In this document: one piece after another, positions 1-12,856 of the stretch
How the letters are laid out: every line of letters begins with the position of its first letter
Numbering within the stretch: position 1 is the first letter of the stretch
Assembly (NCBI RefSeq): GCF_023091745.1
Contig: NC_068935.1
Location: forward strand, 61,962,724-62,026,723
DNA length: 64,000 nucleotides
Source of the DNA: Budorcas taxicolor
Lineage: Eukaryota > Chordata > Mammalia > Artiodactyla > Bovidae
Reading direction: 5' to 3'
Made by a program: the position numbers and the translations under genes
The notes under the pieces: generated by a model
What the model was told of the DNA's origin: nothing
Seen by the model: the letters and a program-made list of their open reading frames with translations, nothing else
Database searches by the model: none

Positions 1-1700
1 GCCCCTGACCTTCTGCTCATCTGCTCCCAGGCAAGGCCTTATTGTGGTCAATCACATGCCTCCAGCCAGTCTTGCTGCTGCCTCTTCTGGGGCAGGTGCT
101 GGGGTGTCTCTCCAGAATCCTCTGGGCTCTCAGCCCTCCCATCCTCAGAACGCTTTTGTGTGTCTCCTTGTGCTCTGTACTCTGTGCACATTACCTAGAT
201 GGCTCTCAGGCAGGGTGAGCTGTTTCACACAAGACTGCCCCATGCAAGTGTGAAGACAAGCAAGGAAGGCCAGGTCCTGCAGAAAATGGAAAATGGGAAG
301 GAAGAGAGCAGCAGAGGGCTCAGCTGGAACCGAGACAGGCATTCAGTTCACCTACCTGAGCCCCTGCTCTGAACAGCACAGTGCATGTCAGCTGGGGGCC
401 TTTAGATATGGGTTGTGATCCCTGATCCTGACCTTGAGGGTCCCATGCCCTCCCTGGCCTGCTATCTCAGGCTGCAGCTGCCCTCAGGCAACAGGATGTA
501 GTGACCAGTGCCTGGGCTCTGTGGGGGCCAAGGGTGAGGTGGTGTGGGTGTGTCCTGCATAGCAGGCAGGGAAAACTCAGGCCCCCACCTGCACCCCACC
601 CATCTCGGGAGTCAGGCTCCACAGTAGAGGCCAAGGAAAGGGTGAAGAAGGGGCCTGGCATAGTCTTGTAGTTGGAGGGGCCTGGGACCAGTGGGGATGG
701 GGTAAGGTAAGGCTCTGCAAGAAGGCGGCAGTTGAGGGGGGAGTTCCCCCTGCTGGGCTGAGCTTGACTGAGGGGATGCTTCTGATCACAGCATCCTGGG
801 GCCTGTGGGGCCCTTCCTGGTTCAGGACTGGTCCCGAGGGGAGGCCTGGGGAAGGCTCCGATTGGCAACAGGGCCTTGGGTTGAACAGGGCCAAACCACT
901 GCTCACATGTGCCCTCCAGACCCCGTGCACCTGCCAGACTATGGACGGCTGCCCTCAGCTGCAGCACCCGTGTGGTTTGAAACAAGTTGCTCCCATCCCC
1001 CTCAGCTGTACTTGATGTTCCTAGAACCATGCCTCCTTGACCCAGAGCCAAGCACATACCCTGTCCCTGGAGGCCCTCAGCATTGCACAGGCTCCAGGGC
1101 ACTTCCCCGCCCCTGCCACCCAAGATTCTCATGTGCATCTTTAACAGCTGAGGACAATTCTTCCATCTCTTAGGTCTCCAAGGGGTGCACCTCTAAGCTG
1201 GGCACAGGGTTCAGGGGTGCAGGAGGGCAGGGTCTATCCCTAAGGTCACAGAGAAGAGAGCTAGGCCCAGGGGCATCCTCCAGGCAGCCCCTGTCACTCC
1301 TTGGAAGGGCCCTCTGTCCTTCCCCATATAGACCACATTCCTCTTTCTCCACTTCTTTCTCTCCACCCTGTGGGACACACCCCTTCCTCCAGGATCCTTG
1401 CTCTGCAAGCAGGACCCAATCCTGTCCCTTCACCCACACTCTCTGCCTTTGCTGTAGCCTCAGATGCAGTGACTCCACCCATGACTCATAACCTGGGGTT
1501 GGGGTGGGGCAAGGGAAGGGAGACACTTCAGTGGGAAGACAGAGGACTTGAATTGTATTTCCCAGCACAGCCACTAAGAAAATAGCTCCAAAATATAGTA
1601 AAAGAAATGAGACAGTTTAACATAGTACATTAGAACTGATTTAAGACAAAAGAAGGCATAATGGAGGAACAATGGAATAAAAATGACGTAAGACATATAG
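1..1700. other. Unassigned GC-rich DNA, no supported gene
   Basis: I recognise no gene or repeat family in most of this stretch. Several frames are open, the longest 223 codons on the minus strand at 467-1138. Overlapping frames are open on both strands, composition is GC-rich and no domain is recognisable, so chance is the simplest explanation. The last 130 bases are AT-rich and end in the direct repeat that flanks the next SINE. A lineage-specific exon cannot be excluded. Confidence 0.5.
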
Positions 1701-1895
1701 CATGACTCCCCTTGTAGCTCAGCTGGTAAAATATCCACATGCAATGCAGGAGACCTGAGATCGATCTCTGGGTTGAGAAGATCCCCTAGAGAAGGGAACG
1801 GCTAGCCACTCCAGTATTCTGGCCTAGAGAATTCCATGGACTGTATAGTCCATGGAGTCACAAAGAATCAGACATGACTGAACAACTTTCACTAT
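1701..1895 (+). mobile_element. Bov-tA type SINE with target-site duplication
   Basis: A tRNA-derived ruminant SINE. It starts with the tRNA-like head (gtagctcagctggtaaa) and runs through the conserved body to the tail (gacatgactgaacaa), which is shared with the BovB 3' end. The 9-bp repeat GACATATAG at 1692-1700 and 1896-1904 is a clear target-site duplication. Many differences from the usual family sequence suggest an older insertion. It would have been mobilised by BovB machinery and is not a functional tRNA gene. A short minus-strand SINE-tail fragment follows at about 1955-1990. Confidence 0.9.
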
Positions 1896-2019
1896 GACAT
1901 ATAGAGAAGAAAGGCTGATATAATCCTGTGTTATCAGGAATTACATTAAATGTTGCTGTTCAGTTGCTATGTTGTGTCCAACTCAGTTGATTAAAGATGC
2001 GCAATATCATTTGTTTTTC

Positions 2020-3081
2020 AGTTCAGTTCAGTTCAGTCACTCAGTCGTGTCCGACTCTTTGTGACCCCATGAATCGCAGCATGCCAGGCCTCCCTGTCCA
2101 TCACCAACTCCCAGAGTTCACTCAGACTCACGTCCATTGAGTCAGTGATGCCATCCAGCCATCTCATCCTCTGTCGTCCTCTTCTCCTCCTGCCCCAATC
2201 CCTTCCAGCATCAGAGTCTTTTCCAATGAGTCAACTCTTCGCATGAGGTGGCCAAAGTACTGGAGTTTCAGCTTTAGCATCATTCCTTCCAAAGAAATCT
2301 CAGGGCTGATCTCTTCCAGAATGGACTGGTTGGATCTCCTTGCAGTCCAAGGGACTCTCAAGAGTCTTCTCCAACACCACAGTTCAAAAGCATCAATTCT
2401 TTGGTGCTCAGCCTTCTTCACAGTCCAACTCTCACATCCATACATGACTACTGGAAAAACCATAGCCTTGACTAGACGGACCTCAGTCGGCAAAGTAATG
2501 TCTCTGTTTTTGAATATGCTATCTAGGTTGGTCATAACTTTTCTTCCAAGGAGTAAGCGTCTTTTAATTTCATGGCTGCAATCACCATCTGCAGTGATTT
2601 TGGAGCCCAAAAAAATAAAGTCTGACACTGTTTCTACTGTTTACCCATCTATTTCCCATGAAGTGATGGGACCAGATACCATGATCTTTGTTTTCTGAAT
2701 GTTGAGCTTTAAGCCAACTTTTTCGCTCTCCTCTTTCACTTTCATCAAGAGGCTTTTGAGTTCCTCTTCACTTTCTGCCATAAGGGTGGTGTCATCTGCA
2801 TATCTGAGGTTATTGATATTTCTCCCAGCAATCTTGATTCCAGCTTGTGTTTCCTCCAGTCCAACGTTTCTCATGATGTACTCTGCATATAAGTTAAATA
2901 AGTAGGGTGACAATATACAGCCTTGGCCTACTCCTTTTCCTACTTGGAACCAGTCTGTTGTTCCATGTCCAGTTCTAACTGTTGCTTCCTGGCCTGCATA
3001 CAGATTTCTCAGGAGGCAGGTCAGGTGGTCTGATATTCCCATCTCTTTCAGAATTTTCCACAGTTTATTGTGATCCAGAAG
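2020..3081 (-). mobile_element. BovB LINE, 5'-truncated 3' third
   Basis: An RTE-clade non-LTR retrotransposon. The minus strand encodes the C-terminal part of the BovB polyprotein: the reverse transcriptase YADD motif (in LRYADDTTLMAE) at about 2780-2810, then the conserved downstream region with GSKITADGDCSHEIKR and YGCESWTVKKAEH. Reading is in at least two frames (2641-3042 and 2164-2628), so it is dead. The 3' end at about 2020 carries the typical repeated CAGTT tail. The 5' end stops before the RT fingers, as expected for incomplete reverse transcription. It lies against the 5' side of an old L1 3' end. Confidence 0.93.
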
Positions 3082-3544
3082 ATAAAAATTAAAACCACAG
3101 TGAGATAGCCCTCCAGGATGTCTGGAACCAAATAGATGGACAATAAATGTACTGGTGAGGATGTGATGAAGTTGGACCCCTCATACATAAAATGGTGCAT
3201 CCATTTTGGAAAACAGTCTGGTAGTTCTTCAAAAAGTTAAACATAGAGTTTAATAGGACCCAGCAATTCCACTTCTAGGTACTTACACAAGGGTACTTAT
3301 GAAAATATATGTTGACACAAATATATATGTTGACATATATACATGTTGATATATACATGAAATATATATATGACATATATATGAAAATATATGTTGACAC
3401 AAGACTTGCAGAAAGGCATTCATAGCAACATTATGCATGAGAGATGAAACCTGAAAACAATCCAAATGTTTAGTAACTGATGAAGGGATGAATAAAATAT
3501 AGTTTATCCACACAACAGAATTTTATTCAACCAGAAAGAATTTT
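3082..3544 (+). mobile_element. Old L1 3' region, first half (split by a younger L1)
   Basis: A degraded L1 3' end on the plus strand, with recognisable L1 ORF2-end phrases around 3100-3270 and 3420-3540. An AT-rich stretch of TATATATG-like repeats (3300-3400) interrupts it. The sequence resumes at 16584 after a 13-kb nested insertion. The join is supported by the duplicated AAAAGTACCAATA at 3545-3557 and 16584-16596. Confidence 0.75.
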
Positions 3545-5288
3545 AAAAGTACCAATATGGCAGGGCAGTCCTAAGATAGTGGAGGAATAGGATGGAGAGA
3601 CCACTTTCTCCCCCACAAATTCATCAAAAGAACATTTGAATGCTGAGCAAATTCCACAAAACAACTTCTGAATGCTGGGAGAGGACATCAGGCACCCAGA
3701 AAGGCAGCCCATTGTCTTTGAAAGGAGGTAGGACAAAATATAAAAGATAAAAAGAATGACAAAAGAGGTAGGGCTGGAAATCTGTCCGGGGAAGGGAGTC
3801 TTAAAAGAGAAGTTTCCAAACACCAGGAAACACTCCCACCAGCGGGTCTGTGGGGAGTTTTGGAATCTCAGAGGGCATCATAACCAGGAGGAAAAACAAA
3901 TAAATAAAACCCACAGATTATGTGCCTAAAGGCAACTCCCAGTGCTCACAGCCACCACCAGCAAGCAGGGGCTGAACAGGGAGACATGGGCTGCATTGCT
4001 TAGGGTAAGGACTGGACCTCAATGTCCTGAGGGCAATCTGAGGGAACTAACATGAAATAGCATCCCAAACTGTGGGATAGCCAGAGAAAGAGAGAGGAAA
4101 AAAAAGACACACAGAGAGAGAACTGCCCCATGAAAAGCCCTAACCTAAGACACTGCCAGGCCTGCTACCAGAACAAAAGACTGAGAGAATGCCAGAGGAG
4201 AGCTAGCAGGCTATGGACCAGCCTATCCCCCACTGGAGACAGGCAGGCAGGGGGCAGTCAGAGCTAGAAAGGGGCAATCTCAGCCCCAGAGAGGCATCCT
4301 CTACCAAACTGCAAGCAAGCTCCATTGCTAACCAAGACTTCTTGGGATCCTGGACAGTTGACATCAGCTGGGAGGGTCACAGCCAGAGATCAGCTCCCCA
4401 GAAGAGACACATGGCAGACCTCAGAAGGCGCACCCGCTGCACACCCAGAAAACTGAGCAGCTTGGACGGGGAGGCAATAAGACGCATCCCCCAACTGGGG
4501 GAGATTGCATTCACCAAGCACCTGGTCGCCTGAGCTGCTCAGACCTGGAAAGAGCAGAAAAGGCAGGCCCAACCGAGTCTGCACCTTTGGGGAGTACCTG
4601 AGAACCTAAACCTGAGCGGCTTAGACCTGGGAAGTGCATGCAACCCAGGGCCCGCCTCAGACAGTTCCCCAGCAGAACAACCTAGAGCCTGAGAAGTGTA
4701 GACTGGAAAAGCCCACACACCGTGAGCAGGGGAAAACCCAGTGCAGCCGAGACACTGCGAGCACTCCCCACACAGCCAGTGATATTTGTTAGCAGTGTTC
4801 CTCCCTCCCCACAGCACGAATGAACAAGTGAGCCTAAATAAGTGAGCCTAAATAAGTGACCACCTTCACCCCCTTGTGTCAGGGCAGAAATGAGACACTG
4901 AAGAGACCAGCAAACCGAAGCTAAAATAAACAGAGGGAACCACTTGGAAGTGACAGGTGGAACACATTAAAACCCTGTAGTTAGCACCAACTAAATTGGA
5001 AGGGGCCTATAGATCTTGAGAAGTCTAAGCAGGATCAAGAAACTATCTGAAACTGAACTGACCACAACAGCTCCAGAGAAATTCCTAGATATATTTTTAC
5101 AATTATCATTTTTAAATTAAACTTTTTAATTTTAAGTCCTCTATTACTCCTTTAATTTTCATTTTTATAACCTACTATTACCTTGCAACAAAAAAGACCC
5201 TATTTTTAAAGCAAACTTCATATGTATATTTTATCATTTTTGTGGCTTTTTTTTTAATATTGTATTTTTGAGAGTCTAACCTCTACTC

Positions 5289-8200
5289 AATGAAACAAAG
5301 CCATGCCCGTGGGGCAACCCAAGACAGGTGGGTCATGGTGGAGAGGTCTGACAGAATGTGGTCCACTGGAGAAGGGAATGGCAAGCCACTTCAGTATTCT
5401 TGCCTTGAGAACCCCATGAACAGTATGAAAAAGCAAAATGATAGGATACTGAAAGAGGAACTCCCCAGGTCAGTAGGTGCCCAACATGCTACTGGAGATC
5501 AGTGGATAAATAACTCCAGAAAGAATGAAGAGATGGAGCCAAAGCAAAAACAATACCCAGCTATGGATGTGACTGGTGATAGAAGCAAGGTCTGATGCTG
5601 TAAAGAGCAATATTGCATAGGAACCTGGAACGTCAGGACCATGAATCGAGGCAAATTGGAAGTGGTCAAACAGGAGATGGCAAAAGTGAACGTCGACATC
5701 CTAGGAATCAGTGAACTTAAATGGACTGAAATGGTTGAATTTAACTCGGATGACCATTATATCTACTACTGCGGGCAGGAATCCCTCAGCAGAAATGGAG
5801 TAGCCATCATGGTCAACAAGAGAGTCAGAAATGCAGTATTTGGATGCAATCTCAAAAATGACAGAATGATCTCTGTTCGTTTCCAAGGCAAACCATTCAA
5901 TATCACAGTAATCCAAGTCTATGCCTCAACAAGTAACACTGGAGAAACTGAAGTTGAATGGTTCTATGAAGACCTACAAGACCTTTTAGAACTAACACCC
6001 AAAAAAGATGTCCTTTTCATTATAGGGGACTGGAATACAAAAGTAGGAAGTCAAGAAACACCTGGAGTAACAGGAAAATTTGGCCTTGGAATGTGGAATG
6101 AAGCAGGGCAAAGACTAATAGAGTTTTGCCAAGAAAATGCACTGGGTCATAGCAAACACCCTCTTCCAACAACACAAGAGAAGACTCTACACATGGACAT
6201 CACGAGATGGTCAACACTGAAATCAGATTGATTACATTTTTTGCAGCCAAAGATGGAGAAGCTCTATACAGTCAACAAAATCAAGACCAGGAGCTGACTG
6301 TGGCTCAGATCATGAACTCCTTATTACCAAATTCAGACTCAAATTGAAGAAAGTATGGAAAACCGCTAGACCATTCAAATATGACCTAAATCAAATCCGT
6401 TATGATTATACAGTGAAAGTGAGAAATAGATTTAAGGGCCTAGATCTGATAGATAGAGTGCCTGATGAACTATGGGATGAGGTTCATGACACTGTACAAG
6501 ATACAGGGATCAAGACAATCCCCATGGAAAAGAAATGCAAAAAAGCAAAATGGCTGCCTGGGGAGGCCTTACAAATAGCTGTGAAAAGAAGAGAGGTGAA
6601 AAACAAAGGAAAAAAAAGAAAGATATAACCATCTGAATGCAGAGTCCCAAAGAATAGCAAGGAGAGATAAGAAAGCCTTCCTCAGCGATCAATGCAAATA
6701 AATAGAGGAAAACAACAGAATGGGAAAGACTAGAGATCTCTTCAAGAAAATTAGAGATACCAAGGGAACATTTCATGCAAAGATGGGCTCGATAAAGGAC
6801 AGAAATGGTATGGACCTAACAGAAGCAGAAGATATTAAGAAGAGGTGGCAAGAATACTCAGAAGAACTGTACAAAAAATATCTTCATGACCCAGATAATC
6901 ATGATGGTGTGATCACTCATACAGCCAGACATCCTGGAATGTGAAGTCAAGTGGGCCTTAGAAAGCATCACTGTGAACAAAGCTAGTGCAGGTGATGGAA
7001 TTCCAGTTGAGCTATTTCAAATCCTGAAAGATGATGCTGTGAAAGTGCCGCACTCAATATGCCAGCAAATTTGGAAAACTCAGCAGTGGCCACAGGACTG
7101 GAAAAGGTCAGTTTTCATTCCAATCCCAAAGAAAAGCAATGCCAAATCATGCTCAAACTACCACACAATAGCACTCATGTCACATGCTAGTAAAGTAATG
7201 CTCAAAATTCTCCAAGCCAGGCTTCAGCAATACGTGAACCGTGAACTTCCTGATGTTCAAGCTGGTTTTAGAAAAGGCAGAGGAATCAGAGATCAAATTG
7301 CCAACATCCGCTGGATCATGGAAAAAGCAATAGAGTTCCAGAAAAACATCTATTTCTGCTTTATTGACTATGCCAAAGCCTTTGACTGTGTGGATCACAA
7401 TAAACTGTGGAAAATTCTGAAAGAAATGGGAATACCAGACCACCTGATCTGCCTCTTGAGAAATGTGTATGCAAATCAGGAAGCAACAGTTAGAACTGGA
7501 TGGAACAACAGACTGGTTCCAAGTAGGAAAAGGAGTACGTGAAGGCTGTATATTGTCACCCTGCTTATTTAACTTATATGCAGAGTACATCATGTGAAAC
7601 GCTGGACTGGAGGAAACACAGGCTGGAATCAAGATTGCTGGGAGAAATATCAATAACCTCAGATATGCAGATGACATCACCCTTATGGCAGAAAGTGAAG
7701 AGGAACTAAAAAGCCTCTTGATGAAAGTAAAAGAGGAGAGTGAAAAAGTTGGCCTAAAGCTCAACATTCAGAAAACGAAGATCATGGCATCTGGTCCCAT
7801 CACTTCATGGGAAATAGATGGGGAAACAGTGGAAACAGTGTCAGACTTTATTTTTCTGGGCTCCAAAATCACTGCAGATGGTGATTGCAGCCATGAAATT
7901 AAAAGACGCTTACTCCTTGGAAGAAAAGTTATGACCAACCTAGATAGCATATTCAAAAGCAAAGACATTACTTTGCCAACTAAGTTCCATCTAGTCAAGG
8001 CTATGGTTTTTCCAGTAGTCATGTATGGATGTGAGAGTTGGACTGTGAAGAAGGCTGAGCACCGAAGAATTGATGCTTTTGAACTGTGGTGTTGGAGAAG
8101 ACTCTTGAGAGTCCCTTGGACTGCAAGGAGATCCAACCAGTCCATTCTGGAGGAGATCAGCCCTGAGATTTCTTTGGAAGGAATGGTGCTAAAGCTGAAA

Positions 8201-8443
8201 CTCCAGTACTTTGGCCACCTCATGCGAAGTGTTGACTCATTGGAAAAGACTCTGATGCTGGGAGGGATTGGGGGCAGGAGGAGAAGGGTACAACAGAGGA
8301 TGAGATGGCTGGATGGCATCACTGACTCAATGGACGTGAGTCTGAGTGAACTCTGGGAGTTGGTGATGGACAGGGAGGCCTGCAGTGCTGCAAATCATGG
8401 GGTCTCATAGAGTTGGACACGACTGAGCAGCTGAACCAAACTG
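5289..8443 (+). mobile_element. Near full-length BovB LINE inserted in the L1 5' UTR
   Basis: About 3.15 kb. The endonuclease (APE type) is encoded at 5641-6231, with ISELKW and IGDWNTKVG motifs; an SDHELL-like motif lies just downstream in a shifted frame near 6308. RT motif A (FIDYAKAFDCVDH) is at about 7358-7400 and the YADD box at about 7665. The C-terminal region is one frame at 7685-8410. Stops near 5593 and 6230, and breaks near 6628, 6944 and 7542, inactivate it. The 11-bp duplication AACCTCTACTC (5278-5288 and 8444-8454) marks the insertion. The empty site is visible in the second L1 near 49900. Confidence 0.95.
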
Positions 8444-8545
8444 AACCTCTACTCTAGATTTTAAATTTTTGCTTTTTGGTATTTGTTATCAAATTGTACA
8501 TTTAAGAACCCAATCTTCAGTACCCATTTTTTACTTGGGAGTGTC

Positions 8546-8985
8546 ATTACTGGCTTGATTGCTCCCTCCTCCTTTTGACTCTCCTTTTTCTCCACCAGGT
8601 TGCCTCTAACTCCTCCATTCCCCTTCTCTTCTCTACCCAATTTTGTGAATCTCTTTGTGTGTTCCAGAGGGTGGAGAACACTTAGGGAACTGATTACTGG
8701 CTAGATCTGTCTCTCTCCTTTTGATTCCTCCTTTTCTCCTCCTGGTCACCTCTGTCTCCTTCCTCCCTCATCTCTTCTCTGAGTAACTCCGTGAACATCT
8801 CTGAGGGATCCAGACTGTGTAGAGCACATAAGAAAGTGATTCCTGGCTAGCTTGCTCTCTCCCCTTTTGATTCCCCCTCATCTCCTCCTCGTCACCTCTA
8901 TCTCCCTCCTCCCTCTTCTCTTCTCCATGTAACTCTGTGAACCTCTCCAGGTGTCCCTCACTGTGGAGAAACTTCTCATCATAAA
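8546..8985 (+). repeat. Three tandem monomers of about 146 bp in the L1 5' UTR
   Basis: Three head-to-tail units start at about 8546, 8693 and 8839, each opening with ATTACTGGC or ATTCCTGGC. Each then has a pyrimidine-rich tract (CTCTCTCC, TTTTGATTC, TCTCCTCCT), a TCTGTGAA(C)-like block and a (G)TGGAGA block. The same array occurs in the second L1 at about 50002-50440. Position in the 5' UTR upstream of ORF1 recalls promoter monomers in rodent L1s; a promoter role here is inference. Confidence 0.75.
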
Positions 8986-11326
8986 CCTAGATGTTTTATC
9001 ATTGGTGCTGTATAGATGGAGAAGTCTTGAGGCTACTGTAAGAGTAAAACTGAAAACCAGAGAAAGGAGGCTTAAATCCAAAACCTGAGAAGACTAGAGA
9101 ACTCCTGACTCCAGGGGATATTAATTTATAAGAGCTCACCCAAAAGCCTCCATACCTACACTGAAACCAAGCACCACACAGGAGCCAACAAGTTCCACAA
9201 CAAGACATACCACTCAAATTCTCCAGCAACAAAGGAACATAGACCTGGGTTTCAATATACAGGCTGCCCAAAGACACACCAAACCCACTGACATCTCAAA
9301 ACTCACTACTGGACACTTCATTGCACTCCAGAGAGAAGAAATCCAATTCCACCCACCAGAACACCAACGCAAGCTTCCCTAACCAGGAAAACTTGACAAG
9401 CCACCTGTTCACACCACTCACAGTGAGGAAGCTAAACAATAAAAAGAAACCACAAACTGTCAGAATATGGAAAGGCCACTCCAAACACAGCAATCTAAAC
9501 AAGATGAAAAGGCAGAGAAATAATCAGCAGGTAAAGGAACAGGATAAAGGCCCACCAAACTAAACAAAATAGGATGAGATAGGAAATCTACCTGAAAAAG
9601 AATTCAGAATAATGATAGTAAGAATGATCCAAAATCTTGAAAACAAAAGGCAGTTACAGATAAACAGCCCGGAGACAAGGATTGAGCAGATGCAAGAAAG
9701 GTTTAACAAGGACGTAGAAGAAATAAAAAGCGTCAATATGTAATGAATAATGCAATTAATGAGATAAAAAATGCTCTGGAGGGAACCAACAGTAGAATAA
9801 CAGAGGTAGAAGATAGGATTAGTGAGGTAGAAGATAAAATGGTAGAAATAAATGAATCAGAGAGGAAAAAAAAGAAAAAAAAAGAATTAAAAGAAATGAC
9901 AACCTCAAGACCCCTGGGACAATGTTAAACACCACAAAATTCGAATCATATGAGTCCCAGAAGAAGAAAACAAAAAGAAAGACCATGAGAAACACTTGAG
10001 GAGCTAATAGTTGAAAACTTCCCTAAGAAAGGGAAAGGAAATTGTCACCCAAGTCCAAGAAACCCAGAGAGTCCCAAATAGGATAAACCTTCAAGGGGAA
10101 ACACCCAAAGACACATATTAATCAAATTAACAAAGATCAAACACAAGGAACAAATATTAAAAGCAGCAAGGGAAAAACAACAAATAACACCCAAGGGGAT
10201 TCCCATAAGCATAACAGATGATCTTTCAATAGAAACTCTTCAGGAAAGAAGGGAATGGCAGGACATACTTAAAGTGATGAAAGAGAAAAACCTACAACAG
10301 AGATTACTGTACCCAGAAAGGATTTCATTCAAATATGAAGGAGAAATCAAAAGCTTTAAAGACAAGCAAAAGCTGAGAGAATTCAGCACGAGCTCTCCAA
10401 TAAATGCTAAAGGATTTTCTCTAGACAGAAAACACAGAAAGGATGTATAAACTCGAACACAAAACATCAAAGTAAATGGCAACAGGATCATACATATCAA
10501 TAATTACCTTAAATGTAAATGAGTTCAATGTCCCAACCAAAAGAATAAACTTGGCTAAATGGATACAAAAACAAGACCCCTATATTTGTTGTCTACAAGA
10601 GACCCACCTCAAAATAAGGGACACATACAGACTGAAAGTGAAGGGCTCGAAAAAGATATCCCATGCAAATAGAGACCAAAAGAAAGCAGGAGTACTCATA
10701 TCAGAAAAAAATAGACTTTAAAACAAAGGCTGTGAAAAGAGACAAAGAAGGACACTACATAATGATCAAAGGATCAATCCAAGAATAAGATATAACAATT
10801 ATAAATATATATGCACCCAACATACGAGCACCACAATATGTGAGGCAAATACTAACAAGAATGAAAGGGGAAATTAACAATAACACAATAATAGTGGGAG
10901 ACTTAATAACCCACTCACACCTATGGATAGATCAACTAAACAGAAAATTAACAAGCAAACACAAACTTTAAATCATACAATGGACCAGTTAGACCTAATA
11001 GATATCTATAGGACATTTCACCCCAAAACAATGAATTTCATCTTTTCTCCAGTGTACATGGAACCTTCTCCAGGATAGATCGCATACTGGGCCATAAATC
11101 TAGCCTTGGTGACTTCAAATATTTGAAATCATTCAAAGCATCTTTTCTGACCAGAAGGCAGTAAGATTAGATGTCAATTACAGGAGAAAAACTATTAAAA
11201 ATTCCAACATATGGAGGCTGAAAAACACGCTGCTGAATAACCAACAAATCAGAGAAGAAATCAAAAAAGAAATCAAAATATGCATAGAAACGAATTAAAA
11301 TGAAAACAGAACAACCCAAAACCTAT

Positions 11327-12856
11327 CAGTTAGTTCAGCTCAGTTTAGTCACCAGTCGTGTCCAACTCTTTGCCACCCCATGAATTGCAGCATGCCAGGC
11401 CTCCATTCCATCACCAACTCGTGGAGTTCATTCAGACTCACGTTTATCGAGTCAGTGATGCCATCCAGCCAGCTCATCCTCTGTCGTTCCCTTCTCCTCT
11501 GGCCCCCAATCCCTCCCAACATTAGAGTCTTTTCCAATGAGTCAACTCTTCGCATGAGGTGGCCAAAGTACCGAAGTTTCAGCTTTAGCATCATTCCTTC
11601 CAAAGAACACCCAGGGCTAATCTCCTTTAGAATGGACTGGTTGGATCTCCTTTAAGTCCAAGGGACTAGCAAGAGTCTTTTCCAACACCACAGTTCAAAA
11701 GCATCAATTCTTCGGCGCTCAGCCTTCTTCACAGTCCAACTCTCACATCCATACATGACCACAGGATAAACCATAGCCTTGACTAGATGGACCTTAGTCA
11801 GCAAAGTAATGTCTTTGCTTTTGAATATGCTATCTAGGTTGGTCATAACTTTTCTTCCAAGGAGTAAGCGTCTTTTAATTTCATGGCTGCAATCACCATC
11901 TGCAGTGATTTTGGAGCCCAAAAAAATAAAGTCTGACGCTGTTTCCACTGTTTCCCCATCTACTTCCCATGAAGTGATGGGACCAGATGCCATGATCTTC
12001 GTTTTCTGAATGTTGAGCTTTAAGCCAACTTTTTCAAACTCCTTTTTCACTTTCATCAAGAGGTTTTTTAGTTCCTCTTCACTTTCTGCCATAAGGGTGA
12101 TGTCATCTGCATATCTGAAGTTATTGATATATCTCCCAGCAATCTTGATTCCAGGCTGTGCTTCTTCCAGCCCAGCATTTCTCATGATGTACTCTGAATA
12201 TAAGTTAAATAAGCAGGGTGACAATATACAGCCTTCACGTACTCCTTTTCCTACTTGGAACCAGTCTGTTGGTCCATGTCCAGTTCTAACTGTTGCTTCC
12301 TGACTTTCATACACATTTCTCAAGTGGCAGGTCAGGTGGTCTGGTATTCCAATTTCTTTCAGAATTTTCCACAGTTTATTGTGATCCACACAGTCAAAGG
12401 CTTTGGCATAGTCAATAAAGCAGAAATAGATGTTTTTTCTGGAACTCTCTTGCTTTTTCAATGATCCAGCGGATGTTGGCAATTTGATCTCTGGTTCCTC
12501 TGACTTTTCTAAAACTAGCTTGAACATATAGAAGTTTATAGTTCAGTTATTGATGAAGCCTGGCTTGGAGAATTTTCAAAATTACTTTACTAGCATGTGA
12601 GATGAGCGCAATTGTGCAGTAGTTTGAGCATTCTTTGACATTGCTTTTCTTTGGGATTGGAATGAAAACTGACCTTTTCCAGTCCTGTGGCCACTGCTGA
12701 GTTTTCCAAATTTGCTGGCATATTGAGTGCAGCACTTTCACAGCATTATCTTTCAGAATTTGACATAGCTCAACTGGAATTCCATCACCTCCACTAGCTT
12801 TGTTTACAGTGATGCTTTCTAAGGCCCACTTGACTTCACATTCCAGGATGTCTAGG
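11327..12856 (-). mobile_element. BovB LINE, 5'-truncated, inserted in L1 ORF2
   Basis: A minus-strand BovB of 1.5 kb covering the RT and C-terminal region. RT motif A (FIDYAKAFDCVDH) and the YADD box (FRYADDITLMAE) both lie in the frame 11652-12527; an upstream RT segment (IPIPKKSN) lies in 12547-12945. The 3' end is at about 11330. The 11-bp duplication CCAAAACCTAT at 11316-11326 and 12857-12867 flanks it exactly. A frame break near 12530 separates the upstream RT segment, so it is not intact. Confidence 0.95.

Noticed and set aside
467..1138. 223-codon minus-strand frame near the left edge
   Set aside because: GC-rich DNA with several overlapping open frames on both strands, no domain, no repeat structure and no supporting copy; chance is the simplest explanation.
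1701..1895. tRNA gene at the SINE head
   Set aside because: The tRNA-like head is the standard 5' part of Bov-tA SINEs; no cloverleaf with paired acceptor stem is evident and the body and tail are SINE sequence.
3300..3400. TATATATG-rich stretch as an origin or regulatory element
   Set aside because: It is a degenerate AT-rich simple repeat inside an old L1 3' end, a common decay product.
5641..8410. BovB endonuclease and reverse transcriptase frames as host genes
   Set aside because: The motifs are retrotransposon motifs, the frames are broken by stops and shifts, and target duplications flank the element.
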